64,000 nucleotides of DNA from Brooklawnia cerclae (lineage in GTDB: Bacteria; Actinomycetota; Actinomycetes; Propionibacteriales; Propionibacteriaceae): the NCBI RefSeq assembly GCF_011758645.1, contig NZ_JAAMOZ010000001.1, positions 1,922,001-1,986,000 on the forward strand, written 5' to 3'. The notes beneath the pieces are model-generated. The model did not search any database. It had not been told where the DNA came from and was given only the letters and a program-made list of their open reading frames with translations. The position numbers and the translations under genes are program-made. Shown here piece after piece: positions 32,771-41,867 of the stretch. Every line of letters starts with the position of its first letter. The first letter of the stretch is position 1.

Positions 32771-34378
32771 ATGTCTGCAGCACAGCGCTTGACGGCCGCA
32801 GGGGCGGCTCTCGCGGAAGGCCGCGCGCGGCTGGGTATCGAACTGGGCTCGACCCGGATCAAGGCAGTGATCCTCGGCGCCGACGAGACCGTCATCGCGA
32901 CCGGCAGCGCAACGTGGGAGAACCAGTACGTCGATCGCGTGTGGACCTACTCGCTGGACGCTGTGTGGGAAGGTCTGCAAGAGGCCTACGCGACGGTCTG
33001 CGAGGATGCCGTCCACCGGCACGGCGTGCGCCCCACGAGTTTCGCCGCCATGGGCGTGTCCGCGATGATGCACGGCTACCTGGCTTTCGACGAGCAGGAA
33101 CGCCTGCTCGTCCCCTTCCGCACGTGGCGGAACACCTCGACCGCCGCCGCAGCAGCCGAGCTCACCGAGCTTCTGGGCCACAACATCCCGCTCCGCTGGT
33201 CGGTGGCTCACCTGTATCAAGCGGTGCTGGACGCGGAGCCTCACGTGCCCCACGTGCGCCTCGTCACCACGCTCGCCGGGTACGTCCACTGGCGCCTGAC
33301 CGGACGCAGGGTGCTCGGCGTGGGCGACGCCTCCGGCATGTTCCCGATCGACCCGGTGACACACGGCTACGACCGCGAGCATGCCGCGGAGGTCGACCGC
33401 GTCCTCGCCGGGCACGGCGTCCGGCTGCGGATCGCAGAGATTTTCCCCGAGCCGCTGGACGCCGGCCGGGACGCCGGTGTGCTCACCCCTCAGGGAGCCG
33501 CCCGGCTCGACCCGAGCGGCCGTCTCGAGGCGGGCGTGCCGCTGTGCCCGCCCGAGGGCGACGCCGGCACGGGAATGGTCGCCACGAACTCGGTCTCCCC
33601 TCGCTCGGGCAACGTCAGTGTCGGCACGTCGATCTTCGCCATGGTCGTCCTTGAGCACCCGTTGATCGCGGTGCACCCCGAACTGGACCTCGTCACCACC
33701 CCCACGGGTGATCAGGTGGCGATGGTCCACTGCAACAACGGCGCCAGCGAACTGGGCGCCTGGGCCGGGGTGTTCGGCGAGTTCGCGACGGCCCTCGGCG
33801 GGTCTGCCGACCCGGACGCGGTGTTCGCGGCTCTGCTCGAGGCCTCCCTGGACGGACAGCCCGATGCCGGTGGGCTGATCGCCTACAACACGCTCTCCGG
33901 CGAGCCGATCACCGGCCTCGACGAGGGACGTCCACTGGTCGTTCGCACCCCTGACAGCCGTTTCACGCTCGCGAACTTCGTGCGGGCACAGGTGTACGGG
34001 GTGTTCGCGACGCTCAGCCTCGGGATGCGCGTCCTCCGTGACGAGGACGTCGCGCTCGACACGATGTACGCGCACGGCGGGGTCTTCCGCACCGCGGGGG
34101 TGGCCCAGCGCTTCCTCGCCGCGGCGATCGGCACACCGGTCGCCGTATCCCGGACGGCCGGCGAGGGCGGCGCATGGGGCGCAGCCGTGCTCGCCTCCTA
34201 CCTCGCGAACGGCGCAGGACGCACCCTCGGGCAGTTCCTGTCCCAGGACGTGTTCGGCTCCATGAGTTCCGAGGTGGTCACGCCCGATCCGGTGGACACG
34301 GCCGGTTACGAGGCATTTCTGAACCGCTACGAGGCGGGACTCGCGGTCGAACGGGCCGCGGTGGGGGCACTCCGGTGA
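32771..34378 (+). CDS. araB: L-ribulokinase, FGGY family
   Basis: A 535-residue carbohydrate kinase. The N-terminal ATP-site region is RLGIELGSTRIKAVIL, followed by MGVSAMMHGYLAFD and TWRNTST; the C-terminal domain holds MVHCNNGASELGAWAGVFGEF, MYAHGGVFRTAGVAQRFLAAAIG and VSRTAGEGGAWGAAVLASYL. Its place before araD and araA identifies it as ribulokinase of the actinobacterial FGGY type. ATG 32771 with GAGGA upstream is preferred over the in-frame ATG codons at 32747 and 32759. Confidence 0.92.
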   Translation: MSAAQRLTAAGAALAEGRARLGIELGSTRIKAVILGADETVIATGSATWENQYVDRVWTYSLDAVWEGLQEAYATVCEDAVHRHGVRPTSFAAMGVSAMMHGYLAFDEQERLLVPFRTWRNTSTAAAAAELTELLGHNIPLRWSVAHLYQAVLDAEPHVPHVRLVTTLAGYVHWRLTGRRVLGVGDASGMFPIDPVTHGYDREHAAEVDRVLAGHGVRLRIAEIFPEPLDAGRDAGVLTPQGAARLDPSGRLEAGVPLCPPEGDAGTGMVATNSVSPRSGNVSVGTSIFAMVVLEHPLIAVHPELDLVTTPTGDQVAMVHCNNGASELGAWAGVFGEFATALGGSADPDAVFAALLEASLDGQPDAGGLIAYNTLSGEPITGLDEGRPLVVRTPDSRFTLANFVRAQVYGVFATLSLGMRVLRDEDVALDTMYAHGGVFRTAGVAQRFLAAAIGTPVAVSRTAGEGGAWGAAVLASYLANGAGRTLGQFLSQDVFGSMSSEVVTPDPVDTAGYEAFLNRYEAGLAVERAAVGALR

Positions 34379-34413
34379 CCACCGGGTGCACGGATACGAG
34401 GACTGGAGGAACG

Positions 34414-35103
34414 ATGACCTGTCTGGAGGACTACCCGCCGGAGGTTCGGGCGGAGGTGGGCCAGGTGCGGCAGTCGGTGTGCGACCTGCACGCCGAGTTG
34501 CCCCGGTGGGGGCTGGTCGTGTGGACGGCGGGCAACGTCTCGCAGCGGCTGCACTCCGCCGACCTGTTCGTCATCAAGCCGTCAGGCGTCCGCTACGACG
34601 AGCTGACACCCGAGTCGATGGTGGTGTGTGATCTCGACGGCAACCTGGTGGACGGCACGCGGTCGCCCTCGTCCGACACCGCCGCCCACGCGTACGTGTA
34701 CCGGCACATGCCCAAGGTGTACGGCGTGGTGCACACCCACTCGACCTACGCCACCGCGTGGGCGGCGCGAGGGGAGGAGATCCCCTGCGTGCTGACGATG
34801 ATGGGCGACGAGTTCGGCGGCCCCGTTCCCGTCGGGCCGTTCGCGATCATCGGCGACGATTCGATCGGCCGGGGCATCGTCGAGACCCTGCGCGCTTCGA
34901 GATCGCCGGCCGTACTCATGTGCAACCACGGGCCGTTCACCGTCGGCAAGGACGCGACGGCCGCAGTCAAGGCCGCGGTGATGGTCGAGGAGGTCGCGCG
35001 GACCGTGCACATGGCGATGCAGCTGGGCGACCCGCTGCCCATTCCGCAGGACCGCATCGACGCCCTCTACGACCGCTACACGAACGTCTACGGGCAGCAC
35101 TGA
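34414..35103 (+). CDS. araD: L-ribulose-5-phosphate 4-epimerase
   Basis: The 229-residue class II aldolase-like enzyme converts L-ribulose 5-phosphate to D-xylulose 5-phosphate, the last step of arabinose entry to the pentose phosphate pathway. The phosphate loop is TAGNVSQR, the substrate segment [11 protein letters not shown], and the zinc ligands are the two His of [11 protein letters not shown] and the His of [18 protein letters not shown] lies six bases before ATG 34414. It follows araB by 35 bases and precedes araA by 43. Confidence 0.93.
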   Translation: MTCLEDYPPEVRAEVGQVRQSVCDLHAELPRWGLVVWTAGNVSQRLHSADLFVIKPSGVRYDELTPESMVVCDLDGNLVDGTRSPSSDTAAHAYVYRHMPKVYGVVHTHSTYATAWAARGEEIPCVLTMMGDEFGGPVPVGPFAIIGDDSIGRGIVETLRASRSPAVLMCNHGPFTVGKDATAAVKAAVMVEEVARTVHMAMQLGDPLPIPQDRIDALYDRYTNVYGQH

Positions 35104-35146
35104 CGCGTCCCGCAGCAATCCACCCACCACAAGCAAAGGGTCAACG

Positions 35147-36655
35147 ATGAAGAACCCCTTCGAGGAGAAACGAGTCTGGCTGCTCACCGGCAGCCAGGGC
35201 CTCTACGGCGAGGAGACCCTCGCGCAAGTCGCTGAGCAGTCGCAGCGAGTCGCCGAACTCCTCAACCAGTCGGGCGACATCCCGGTCGAGGTCGTCTGGC
35301 GACCCGTGCTGACCGATTCCGAGTCGATTCTCCGGGCGATCCTGGACGCCGGCTCGGACGACACGGTGATCGGGGTGATCGCCTGGATGCACACGTTCTC
35401 GCCGGCCAAGATGTGGATCCGTGGGCTGGAGGCGCTGCGCAAGCCGCTGCTCCACCTGCACACCCAGGCCAACGAGGCGCTTCCCTGGTCGACGATCGAC
35501 ATGGACTTCATGAACCTCAATCAGGCCGCGCACGGCGACCGCGAGTTCGGCTACATCCTCACCCGTCTGGGCATCCCCCGGACCACCGTGGTCGGGTACG
35601 CGGGCGACCACGCGGTCACACAACGGATCGGCATATGGACGCGCGCCTCGGCGGGCTGGGACGCCGCCCAGCACCTGGTGCTGGCCCGGTTCGGCGACAA
35701 CATGCGCAACGTCGCGGTCACCGAGGGCGACAAGACCGAGGCCGAGATCCGGTTCGGCGCGTCGGTCAACACGTGGGGCATCAACGATCTGGCGGACGCG
35801 ATCGCCCAGGTGCCCCAGAGCACCGTCGACGCACTGGTCGCCGAGTACGCACAGGCCTACGACGTGGTCCCCGACTTGCTCCCCGGCGGCGCGCGTCACG
35901 ATTCACTGCGGTACGCCGCGGCCCAGGAAGCCGGGCTGCGCTCGCTGCTGGAATCGGTGAACGCGACGGCGTTCACCGACACGTTCGAAGACCTCGGCGC
36001 CCTGCGTCAGCTTCCTGGCCTGGCGGTTCAGAGGCTGATGGCCGACGGCTACGGGTTCGGGGCCGAAGGCGACTGGAAGACTGCGGTGCTGGCGCGACTG
36101 GCCAAGGTCATGGGCCACGGCCTGCCGGGTGGGGCGAGCATGATGGAGGACTACTGCTACAACTTCGTGCCCGGCGCCGAGAAGATCCTGGGCGCGCACA
36201 TGCTCGAGGTGTGTCCGTCGTTGACCCAGGACAAGCCGCGCCTCGAGATCCATCCCCTGGGGATCGGAGACCGGGAGGACCCGGTACGGCTCGTGTTCGA
36301 CGCCGACCCCGGTCCCGCGCTGGTGCTGGCCCTCAGCGACCTGCGTGACAGGTTCCGTATCACGGTCAATGTCGTCGAGGTGGTCGAACCCGACGAACCG
36401 CTACCGAAGCTGCCCGTGGCACGCGCCGTGTGGCGTCCCGCCCCCGACCTTCCCACCTCGGCGGCGTCCTGGTTGACCGCAGGCGCGGCACACCACACCG
36501 TCTTGACCAGTGCGGTTCCACTCGACGCGTGGCGGGATTTCGCCAAGATCGCCGGCGTGGAACTCGCCGTGATCGACAACGACACAACTGTGAGGAGGTT
36601 CGAAGAGGAATTGCGCTGGAACGCCGTGTACTACAGGGTGGCGCAGGGGCTCTAG
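35147..36655 (+). CDS. araA: L-arabinose isomerase
   Basis: At 502 residues this is full length for the manganese-dependent enzyme that turns L-arabinose into L-ribulose. The family signature opens with [32 protein letters not shown] and [17 protein letters not shown] follow, and the metal ligands lie in [10 protein letters not shown] (Glu), [10 protein letters not shown] (Glu), MLEVCPSL and the final AAHHTVLT (His). AAAGG lies eight bases before the ATG. Confidence 0.95.
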   Translation: MKNPFEEKRVWLLTGSQGLYGEETLAQVAEQSQRVAELLNQSGDIPVEVVWRPVLTDSESILRAILDAGSDDTVIGVIAWMHTFSPAKMWIRGLEALRKPLLHLHTQANEALPWSTIDMDFMNLNQAAHGDREFGYILTRLGIPRTTVVGYAGDHAVTQRIGIWTRASAGWDAAQHLVLARFGDNMRNVAVTEGDKTEAEIRFGASVNTWGINDLADAIAQVPQSTVDALVAEYAQAYDVVPDLLPGGARHDSLRYAAAQEAGLRSLLESVNATAFTDTFEDLGALRQLPGLAVQRLMADGYGFGAEGDWKTAVLARLAKVMGHGLPGGASMMEDYCYNFVPGAEKILGAHMLEVCPSLTQDKPRLEIHPLGIGDREDPVRLVFDADPGPALVLALSDLRDRFRITVNVVEVVEPDEPLPKLPVARAVWRPAPDLPTSAASWLTAGAAHHTVLTSAVPLDAWRDFAKIAGVELAVIDNDTTVRRFEEELRWNAVYYRVAQGL

Positions 36656-36725
36656 TCCGGCCCACGTCACCGACATCTCTACTGGTTCCCGAAGTCGGCG
36701 AAGGACGTCACACGAGATGCGTGAA

Positions 36726-36739
36726 TGTGAACGTTATCG
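36726..36739. promoter_or_regulatory. Third LacI-type operator, before the ABC importer
   Basis: TGTGAACGTTATCG keeps the left half and centre of the TGTGAACGTTCACA palindrome found before araB and loses part of the right half. It is 82 bases upstream of the substrate-binding gene and places the importer under the same regulator. Confidence 0.65.
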
Positions 36740-36820
36740 CCGAAGCATCGAAACGAACGGTCCTTCTCAGGACCACCAACTCTCCGGCTGTCGGCCGGAC
36801 TGATCTCAAGGAGGAGATCG

Positions 36821-37822
36821 ATGATCTCTCACAAGACATTGCGTCGCGGCGCCGGGGCCGTAGCCGCCCTCACCATGGCCTTCGCGTTCACCGCTTGCGG
36901 TAACGGCGGCGGCAGTGGCTCCGACGAATCGAGCAGTGGCGACCTGACCACCATCGGATTCGTCGCCGTCGGCCCGGAAGGCGACTGGCGCAACGCCAAC
37001 GAACAGAACATCCAGGACACCTTCACGGCCGACGCGGGCTTCGACCTGAAGTACGCGCCCGCAGAAGACCTCGACCAGGCCTCGCAGATCGAGGCGTTCG
37101 ACTCGTTCGTCGACGAGGGCGTGGATGTCATCCTGCTCTCCGCGACCGAGGCGACCGGCTGGGAGGACTCCCTCGAACGCGCCAAGGAGGCCGAGATCCC
37201 GGTGATCCTGCTCGATCGCGGCATCGAACCCGACGACACCAGCTTGTACGTCACTCGCATCGCTCCCGACAACGTCGCCGTCTCCGAGTCGGTCGCCGAC
37301 TGGGCCGTGTCGGAGTTCCCCGACGGGGCGAACTACTACGTGCTGGAGGGACCGGCCGGCGTCTCGGTGGTCAACGAGCGCAACGAGGGCTGGGACTCCG
37401 TGATGGACTCGCAGACGGCGTTCTCGAAGGTCGGCGCGCAGACCGCCAACTGGTCGGCCGAAGAAGCCAAGAGCGTTGTCGAGACCGTGCTCAAGGCGAA
37501 CAACAACGACATCCAGCTCATCTTCGCCCAGAACGACGAGATGGGCCTGGGGGCTGTGCAAGCCGTCCAGGAGGCGGGTCTCACCCCGGGTGAGGACGTG
37601 AAGATCGCCACCATCGACGGGACGAAGGGAGCCCTCGAGGCCCTCGCCGACGGCGAACTCAGCTTCGTGGCCGAGTACAACCCGCTGTTCGGCGACATCG
37701 CTCTCGACGTCGTCGAGAAGACCCTGGCCGGCGAGTCGGTCGATTCCTACATCCGTGTCGACTCGACCACGTTCGATTCGCCGGAAGCTGCCGACAAGGC
37801 CCTGCCCGACCGCAAGTACTGA
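36821..37822 (+). CDS. Sugar ABC transporter substrate-binding lipoprotein, YtfQ-like
   Basis: The 333-residue exported protein has a lipoprotein signal ending FAFTAC near residue 26 and a Gly/Ser-rich linker. The periplasmic-binding domain shows TTIGFVAVGPEGDWRNANEQ, VDVILLSATEATGWEDSLE and LIFAQNDEMGLGAVQAVQEAG, as in galactofuranose/arabinose binders of the YtfQ type. AAGGAGG lies eight bases before ATG. It starts the importer genes directly downstream of araA, so L-arabinose or arabinofuranosyl compounds are the probable ligands. Confidence 0.9.
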   Translation: MISHKTLRRGAGAVAALTMAFAFTACGNGGGSGSDESSSGDLTTIGFVAVGPEGDWRNANEQNIQDTFTADAGFDLKYAPAEDLDQASQIEAFDSFVDEGVDVILLSATEATGWEDSLERAKEAEIPVILLDRGIEPDDTSLYVTRIAPDNVAVSESVADWAVSEFPDGANYYVLEGPAGVSVVNERNEGWDSVMDSQTAFSKVGAQTANWSAEEAKSVVETVLKANNNDIQLIFAQNDEMGLGAVQAVQEAGLTPGEDVKIATIDGTKGALEALADGELSFVAEYNPLFGDIALDVVEKTLAGESVDSYIRVDSTTFDSPEAADKALPDRKY

Positions 37823-37975
37823 TCCGCGAGCACAGACACGTACCGAATCATCCGGACGGCTCGTCCGAACGCGAGCCGTCCGGAGACCAGGTGCGGGGCA
37901 ATCCGATGGACAAGGCGGCCCCGCACCGAACCGGACACGTCACGCATACCCGGAAACGGGGTTAGGAACGTCACC

Positions 37976-39553
37976 ATGACTGGTACATCGCCGATCGTCG
38001 AGATGACCGGAATCTCGATCGAGTTCCCAGGCGTCAAGGCACTCGACGGCGTCGACTTCCGGCTCTTCCCCGGCGAGGTGCACAGCCTCATGGGCGAGAA
38101 CGGGGCAGGCAAGTCAACTCTCATCAAGGCGCTCACGGGCGTCTACAAGATCGATTCCGGCACCATCCGCGTGCAGGGCACCCAGCGCCGCTTCGGTGGC
38201 ACCGCCGACGCTCAGCAGGCCGGCATCTCGACGGTGTACCAGGAGGTCAACCTGTGCACCAACCTCTCCATCGGAGAGAACGTCATGCTCGGCCATGAGG
38301 TGCACGGCCGGTTCGGGATCAACTGGAAAGCCACCTACCAGCGCGCGGCCGACGCTCTGGGGCGTCTCGGGCTCAGCTATCTCGACCCGACCCGGCCGCT
38401 GTCCGCCATCTCCATCGCGTTGCAGCAGATCGTGGCCATCAGCCGCGCGATGGTCGCCGAGTCGAAGGTGCTCATCCTGGACGAGCCGACGTCCTCACTG
38501 GACGCCAACGAGGTCGAGGGGCTCTTCGCGGTCGTGCGCAGCCTGCGCGACCAGGGTGTGGCCATCCTGTTCGTCTCACACTTCCTCGATCAGGTGTACG
38601 CCATCAGCGACCGTATGACCGTCTTGCGCAACGGTCAGTACGTCGGCGAATACCTGACCAGCGAACTCGACCGGCGCTCCCTGATCGAGAAGATGATCGG
38701 CAAGGATCTCTCGACGCTCGAGTCGTTGGGCAGCGGACGCGAGCACGGTGTACACGCGGCCGACGCAACCCCGGTGCTCACCGCCCGGGGTCTCGAACGG
38801 CGCGGTTCGATCGAGGCGACCGATATCGACCTCTACCGGGGTGAGGTGCTCGGGATCGCGGGGCTCCTCGGCTCCGGGCGGACCGAGCTGGCACGCCTGC
38901 TCTACGGCGCGGACAAGGCGGAAGCCGGATCGGTCGACGTCGACGGCAAGGAAGTGACGCTGTCGAGCCCGGTGGTCGGGTTGGACAACCGGATCGCCTT
39001 CTCGACCGAGAACCGACGCGACGAGGGCATCGTCGGCGACCTGACGGTTCGGGAGAACCTCGTCCTGGCGGTGCAGGCCAAGCGCGGCTGGATGCGCCCG
39101 CTGTCCCGCAAGCAACAGGACGAGATCGTCGGACGCTACATGACCGCCCTCGGCGTCCGGCCGAACGATCCCGAACGGCCGATCAAGAACCTCTCCGGAG
39201 GTAACCAACAGAAGGTGCTGCTCGGCCGCTGGCTGGCGACCCGCCCCGAGGTGCTCATCCTCGACGAACCCACCCGCGGCATCGACGTCGGGGCGAAGGC
39301 GGAGATCCAGGAGCACGTGGTGCGCCTGGCCGACGACGGCGTCAGCGTCGTGTTCATCTCGTCGGAACTCGAGGAGGTGGTTCGCCTGTCCGACCGGATC
39401 GTCGTCCTCAAGGACCACCAGAAGATAGCCGAACTCGACAACGGCCCCGAGGTCACGGCGTCCAGCATCGTCGACATCATCGCGACCTATCAGACCCCGC
39501 CGAGGCCCGAGGACGGGCCCGCCGAGGCAGACGGAACGGAGCCAGCCGCATGA
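37976..39553 (+). CDS. Sugar ABC transporter ATP-binding protein with two ATPase domains, YtfR-like
   Basis: A 525-residue protein with two nucleotide-binding domains. Domain one has Walker A GENGAGKSTLIKALTG and Walker B LILDEPTSSLD, but its signature loop is degenerate (PLSAISIALQQIVAISRAM). Domain two has LGSGRTELARLLYG in place of a strict Walker A, signature NLSGGNQQKVLLGRWLATRP and Walker B LILDEPTRGIDVG. This asymmetry is normal for the RbsA/YtfR group. It overlaps the first permease gene by four bases. Confidence 0.92.
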   Translation: MTGTSPIVEMTGISIEFPGVKALDGVDFRLFPGEVHSLMGENGAGKSTLIKALTGVYKIDSGTIRVQGTQRRFGGTADAQQAGISTVYQEVNLCTNLSIGENVMLGHEVHGRFGINWKATYQRAADALGRLGLSYLDPTRPLSAISIALQQIVAISRAMVAESKVLILDEPTSSLDANEVEGLFAVVRSLRDQGVAILFVSHFLDQVYAISDRMTVLRNGQYVGEYLTSELDRRSLIEKMIGKDLSTLESLGSGREHGVHAADATPVLTARGLERRGSIEATDIDLYRGEVLGIAGLLGSGRTELARLLYGADKAEAGSVDVDGKEVTLSSPVVGLDNRIAFSTENRRDEGIVGDLTVRENLVLAVQAKRGWMRPLSRKQQDEIVGRYMTALGVRPNDPERPIKNLSGGNQQKVLLGRWLATRPEVLILDEPTRGIDVGAKAEIQEHVVRLADDGVSVVFISSELEEVVRLSDRIVVLKDHQKIAELDNGPEVTASSIVDIIATYQTPPRPEDGPAEADGTEPAA

Positions 39554-40644
39554 ACAGTGAGAAGACAGACTGGGCGAGCGTCCTCGGCCAGACGGCCCGC
39601 AAGCCGTTCTTCTGGGGGATCGTCGCGATCGTGGTGCTGCTCGGGATCAACCTCGTGAAGGATCCGTCCTTCCTGGCCATCAGCTACAACGCGAACACCG
39701 GATACCTCTCCGGCAACGTCCTCGACATCCTGCGAGCCGCCGCGCCGATCATGCTCATCGCAGTGGGGATGACGCTCGTCGTCGCCACCGCCGGGATCGA
39801 CCTGTCGGTCGGCTCGGTGATGGTGGCCTCCGGCGCCGTCGCGATGCAGTTCCTGGCGGGTGTCAACACACCCGGCTCGGCAGGTGCGGCGCTGGGGGCC
39901 GTTCTGCTCGCGCTCGCGGTCGGCGCGGCGATGGGTCTGCTGTCCGGTGTGCTGGTCGCGTACGTGGGGCTCCAGCCCTTCATCACCACACTGGTGATGA
40001 TGATGGCCGGCCGCGGCCTCGCCAAGGTGATCACGGGCGGCAACAACACCAAGGCCTCCAACGACGCCTTCTCCTGGATCGCCAACGGACGAGTCCTCGG
40101 CTTCCCGGTGGTCTTCGTCATCGCGGTCGTGGTGGTTGTGCTGGTCGCCCTGGTCATCCGCTGGACAGCGCTGGGCATGATGATCGAGGCGATCGGCATC
40201 AACGCCAACGCGGCACGGATGGCCGGGATCAAGCCGCGCGGCCTGCTCGTCACCGTCTACACGGTCAGCGGCCTGCTCGCGGCCGGCGCGGGGATGATGT
40301 CGGTCGCATCGGTGATGACCGTGGATGTCTCCCAGACCGGCAATGGCCTGGAGATGGACGCGATCCTCGCCCTCGTCGTCGGCGGTACGTCCCTGGCCGG
40401 TGGCAAGTTCCACATCGGTGGCTCGGTCGTCGGTGCCCTGATGATCACCACGCTCGACAAGACGGTGAAGTTCCTGGGCATCGCGTCCTCGGCCACGCCG
40501 GCGTTCAAGGCCGCCGTGATCATCATCTTGTGCCTGCTGCAGTCCGAACGCGTGCGCAACCTCCTTCTGAGGCGTAGACGCGACAAGAGTACGGTCGCCG
40601 CCCCGATAGCGGTCGCGACCCCGAAAGAGAGTGTGACGGCATGA
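39550..40644 (+). CDS. Sugar ABC transporter permease, YtfT-like
   Basis: The 364-residue membrane protein has about nine helices and the BPD_transp_2 signature ISVGMTLVV-type MLIAVGMTLVVATAGIDLSVGSVMVASGA near residue 80 and GLEMDAILALVVGGTSLAGGKF near residue 280. It forms half of a heterodimeric pore with the next gene product; start and stop overlap both neighbours by four bases. Confidence 0.92.
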   Translation: MNSEKTDWASVLGQTARKPFFWGIVAIVVLLGINLVKDPSFLAISYNANTGYLSGNVLDILRAAAPIMLIAVGMTLVVATAGIDLSVGSVMVASGAVAMQFLAGVNTPGSAGAALGAVLLALAVGAAMGLLSGVLVAYVGLQPFITTLVMMMAGRGLAKVITGGNNTKASNDAFSWIANGRVLGFPVVFVIAVVVVVLVALVIRWTALGMMIEAIGINANAARMAGIKPRGLLVTVYTVSGLLAAGAGMMSVASVMTVDVSQTGNGLEMDAILALVVGGTSLAGGKFHIGGSVVGALMITTLDKTVKFLGIASSATPAFKAAVIIILCLLQSERVRNLLLRRRRDKSTVAAPIAVATPKESVTA

Positions 40645-41690
40645 GCGCGGTTGCCGTGCATCCCGGGACGACCGGGACGAGTGCGTGGGATTCGATCAAG
40701 CGGTTCCTCGACGCGAAGGCGATGCTGTTACCCACATTCGCCGCGCTGGTGATCTTCGTCGGGATGCTCGTCTACGGCCAGGCCGAATACGGGCTGCTCG
40801 TCTCAGGCGGCTCGATGCAGTGGGGAACCATCTCGAACCTGCTGCTCAACAACGCCCACATGATCATCCTCGCTGTGGGAATGACATTCGTGATCCTCAC
40901 CGGAGGCATCGACCTGTCCGTCGGCGCAGTGATCGCCTTCTCCTCACTGGCAGGGGTGATGCTCACCAACGCCGGCCTCAACGGTTGGCTCGCGATGATC
41001 GTCATGGTGCTCGTCGGCACGCTGTTCGGCCTGTTCTCCGGTGTGCTGATCCAGTACTTCAACTTCCAGCCGTTCATCGCCACGCTGGCGACCATGTTCC
41101 TGGCGCGCGGCCTGGCGTCGATGCTCAGCACCGATCCCCAACGCGTGGACGCCGACTCGCCGATCAAGCTCGTGTCGGCCGACATCAAGCTCATCGACGG
41201 GCCGAAGGTCAACGACCTGATCGTCACACCCGGAGTGCTCGCCGCGATCCTCGTGGTCGCGCTGGGATTCTGGGTGTTGCACCGCACCCGCACCGGCCGG
41301 ACGGTGTACGCGATCGGCGGTTCGGAAACCTCCGCGGCACTCATGGGCCTACCCGTGGTCCGCACAAAACTGTTCATCTACACGATGAGCGGCACCATGG
41401 CCGGCCTTGCCGGGCTGGTCTACACCGCCGAACTCGGCAAGGCACAGAACATCACCGGGACGGGATGGGAGCTCGACGCGATCGCGGCCACGGTGATCGG
41501 TGGCACGCTGCTCACCGGGGCCTTCGGGTACGTCCTCGGGTCGGTCGTCGGCGCGCTGGTTCTCGGGCTGATGACCGTGCTCATCACCCGCAACGGCGCG
41601 ATCCCCTCGGAGTGGACGACCATCATCACCGGCGCGATCCTGCTGGTGTTCGTCCTGCTCCAGCGAGCCATCACGTTGCGGAGGAAATAG
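40641..41690 (+). CDS. Sugar ABC transporter permease, YjfF-like
   Basis: A 349-residue permease with MIILAVGMTFVILTGGIDLSVGAVIAFSS, HRTRTGRTVYAIGGSETSAALMGLPV and ELDAIAATVIGGTLLTGAFGYVLG, closely following the YjfF pattern. Together with the previous gene it makes the membrane channel of a YtfQRT-YjfF-type importer, which in E. coli takes up furanose sugars. It is the last gene of the arabinose regulon; a hairpin follows 27 bases later. Confidence 0.92.
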   Translation: MSAVAVHPGTTGTSAWDSIKRFLDAKAMLLPTFAALVIFVGMLVYGQAEYGLLVSGGSMQWGTISNLLLNNAHMIILAVGMTFVILTGGIDLSVGAVIAFSSLAGVMLTNAGLNGWLAMIVMVLVGTLFGLFSGVLIQYFNFQPFIATLATMFLARGLASMLSTDPQRVDADSPIKLVSADIKLIDGPKVNDLIVTPGVLAAILVVALGFWVLHRTRTGRTVYAIGGSETSAALMGLPVVRTKLFIYTMSGTMAGLAGLVYTAELGKAQNITGTGWELDAIAATVIGGTLLTGAFGYVLGSVVGALVLGLMTVLITRNGAIPSEWTTIITGAILLVFVLLQRAITLRRK

Positions 41691-41716
41691 CCGGGTCGCC
41701 ACGAACGAGAGTTTCT

Positions 41717-41743
41717 CTTCTGGCAACCGGCGTTGCCGGGAAG
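41717..41743 (+). terminator. Hairpin after the arabinose importer
   Basis: CTTCTGGCAAC (41717-41727) pairs with GTTGCCGGGAAG (41732-41743) around four bases, with one bulge. It lies between the importer stop and the pyruvate oxidase gene. No U-tract follows. Confidence 0.5.
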
Positions 41744-41867
41744 GGTAACCTCGGTCAAGGGAATACCCGGATTTCACGAGAGCGCCGCCGCTGAGCAGGG
41801 CGCCATCGTCCCGGCTCACGGCCGCTCGAGGACGGGCACAGTCCCCATTCTCGTGGAAAGAAGAAAG

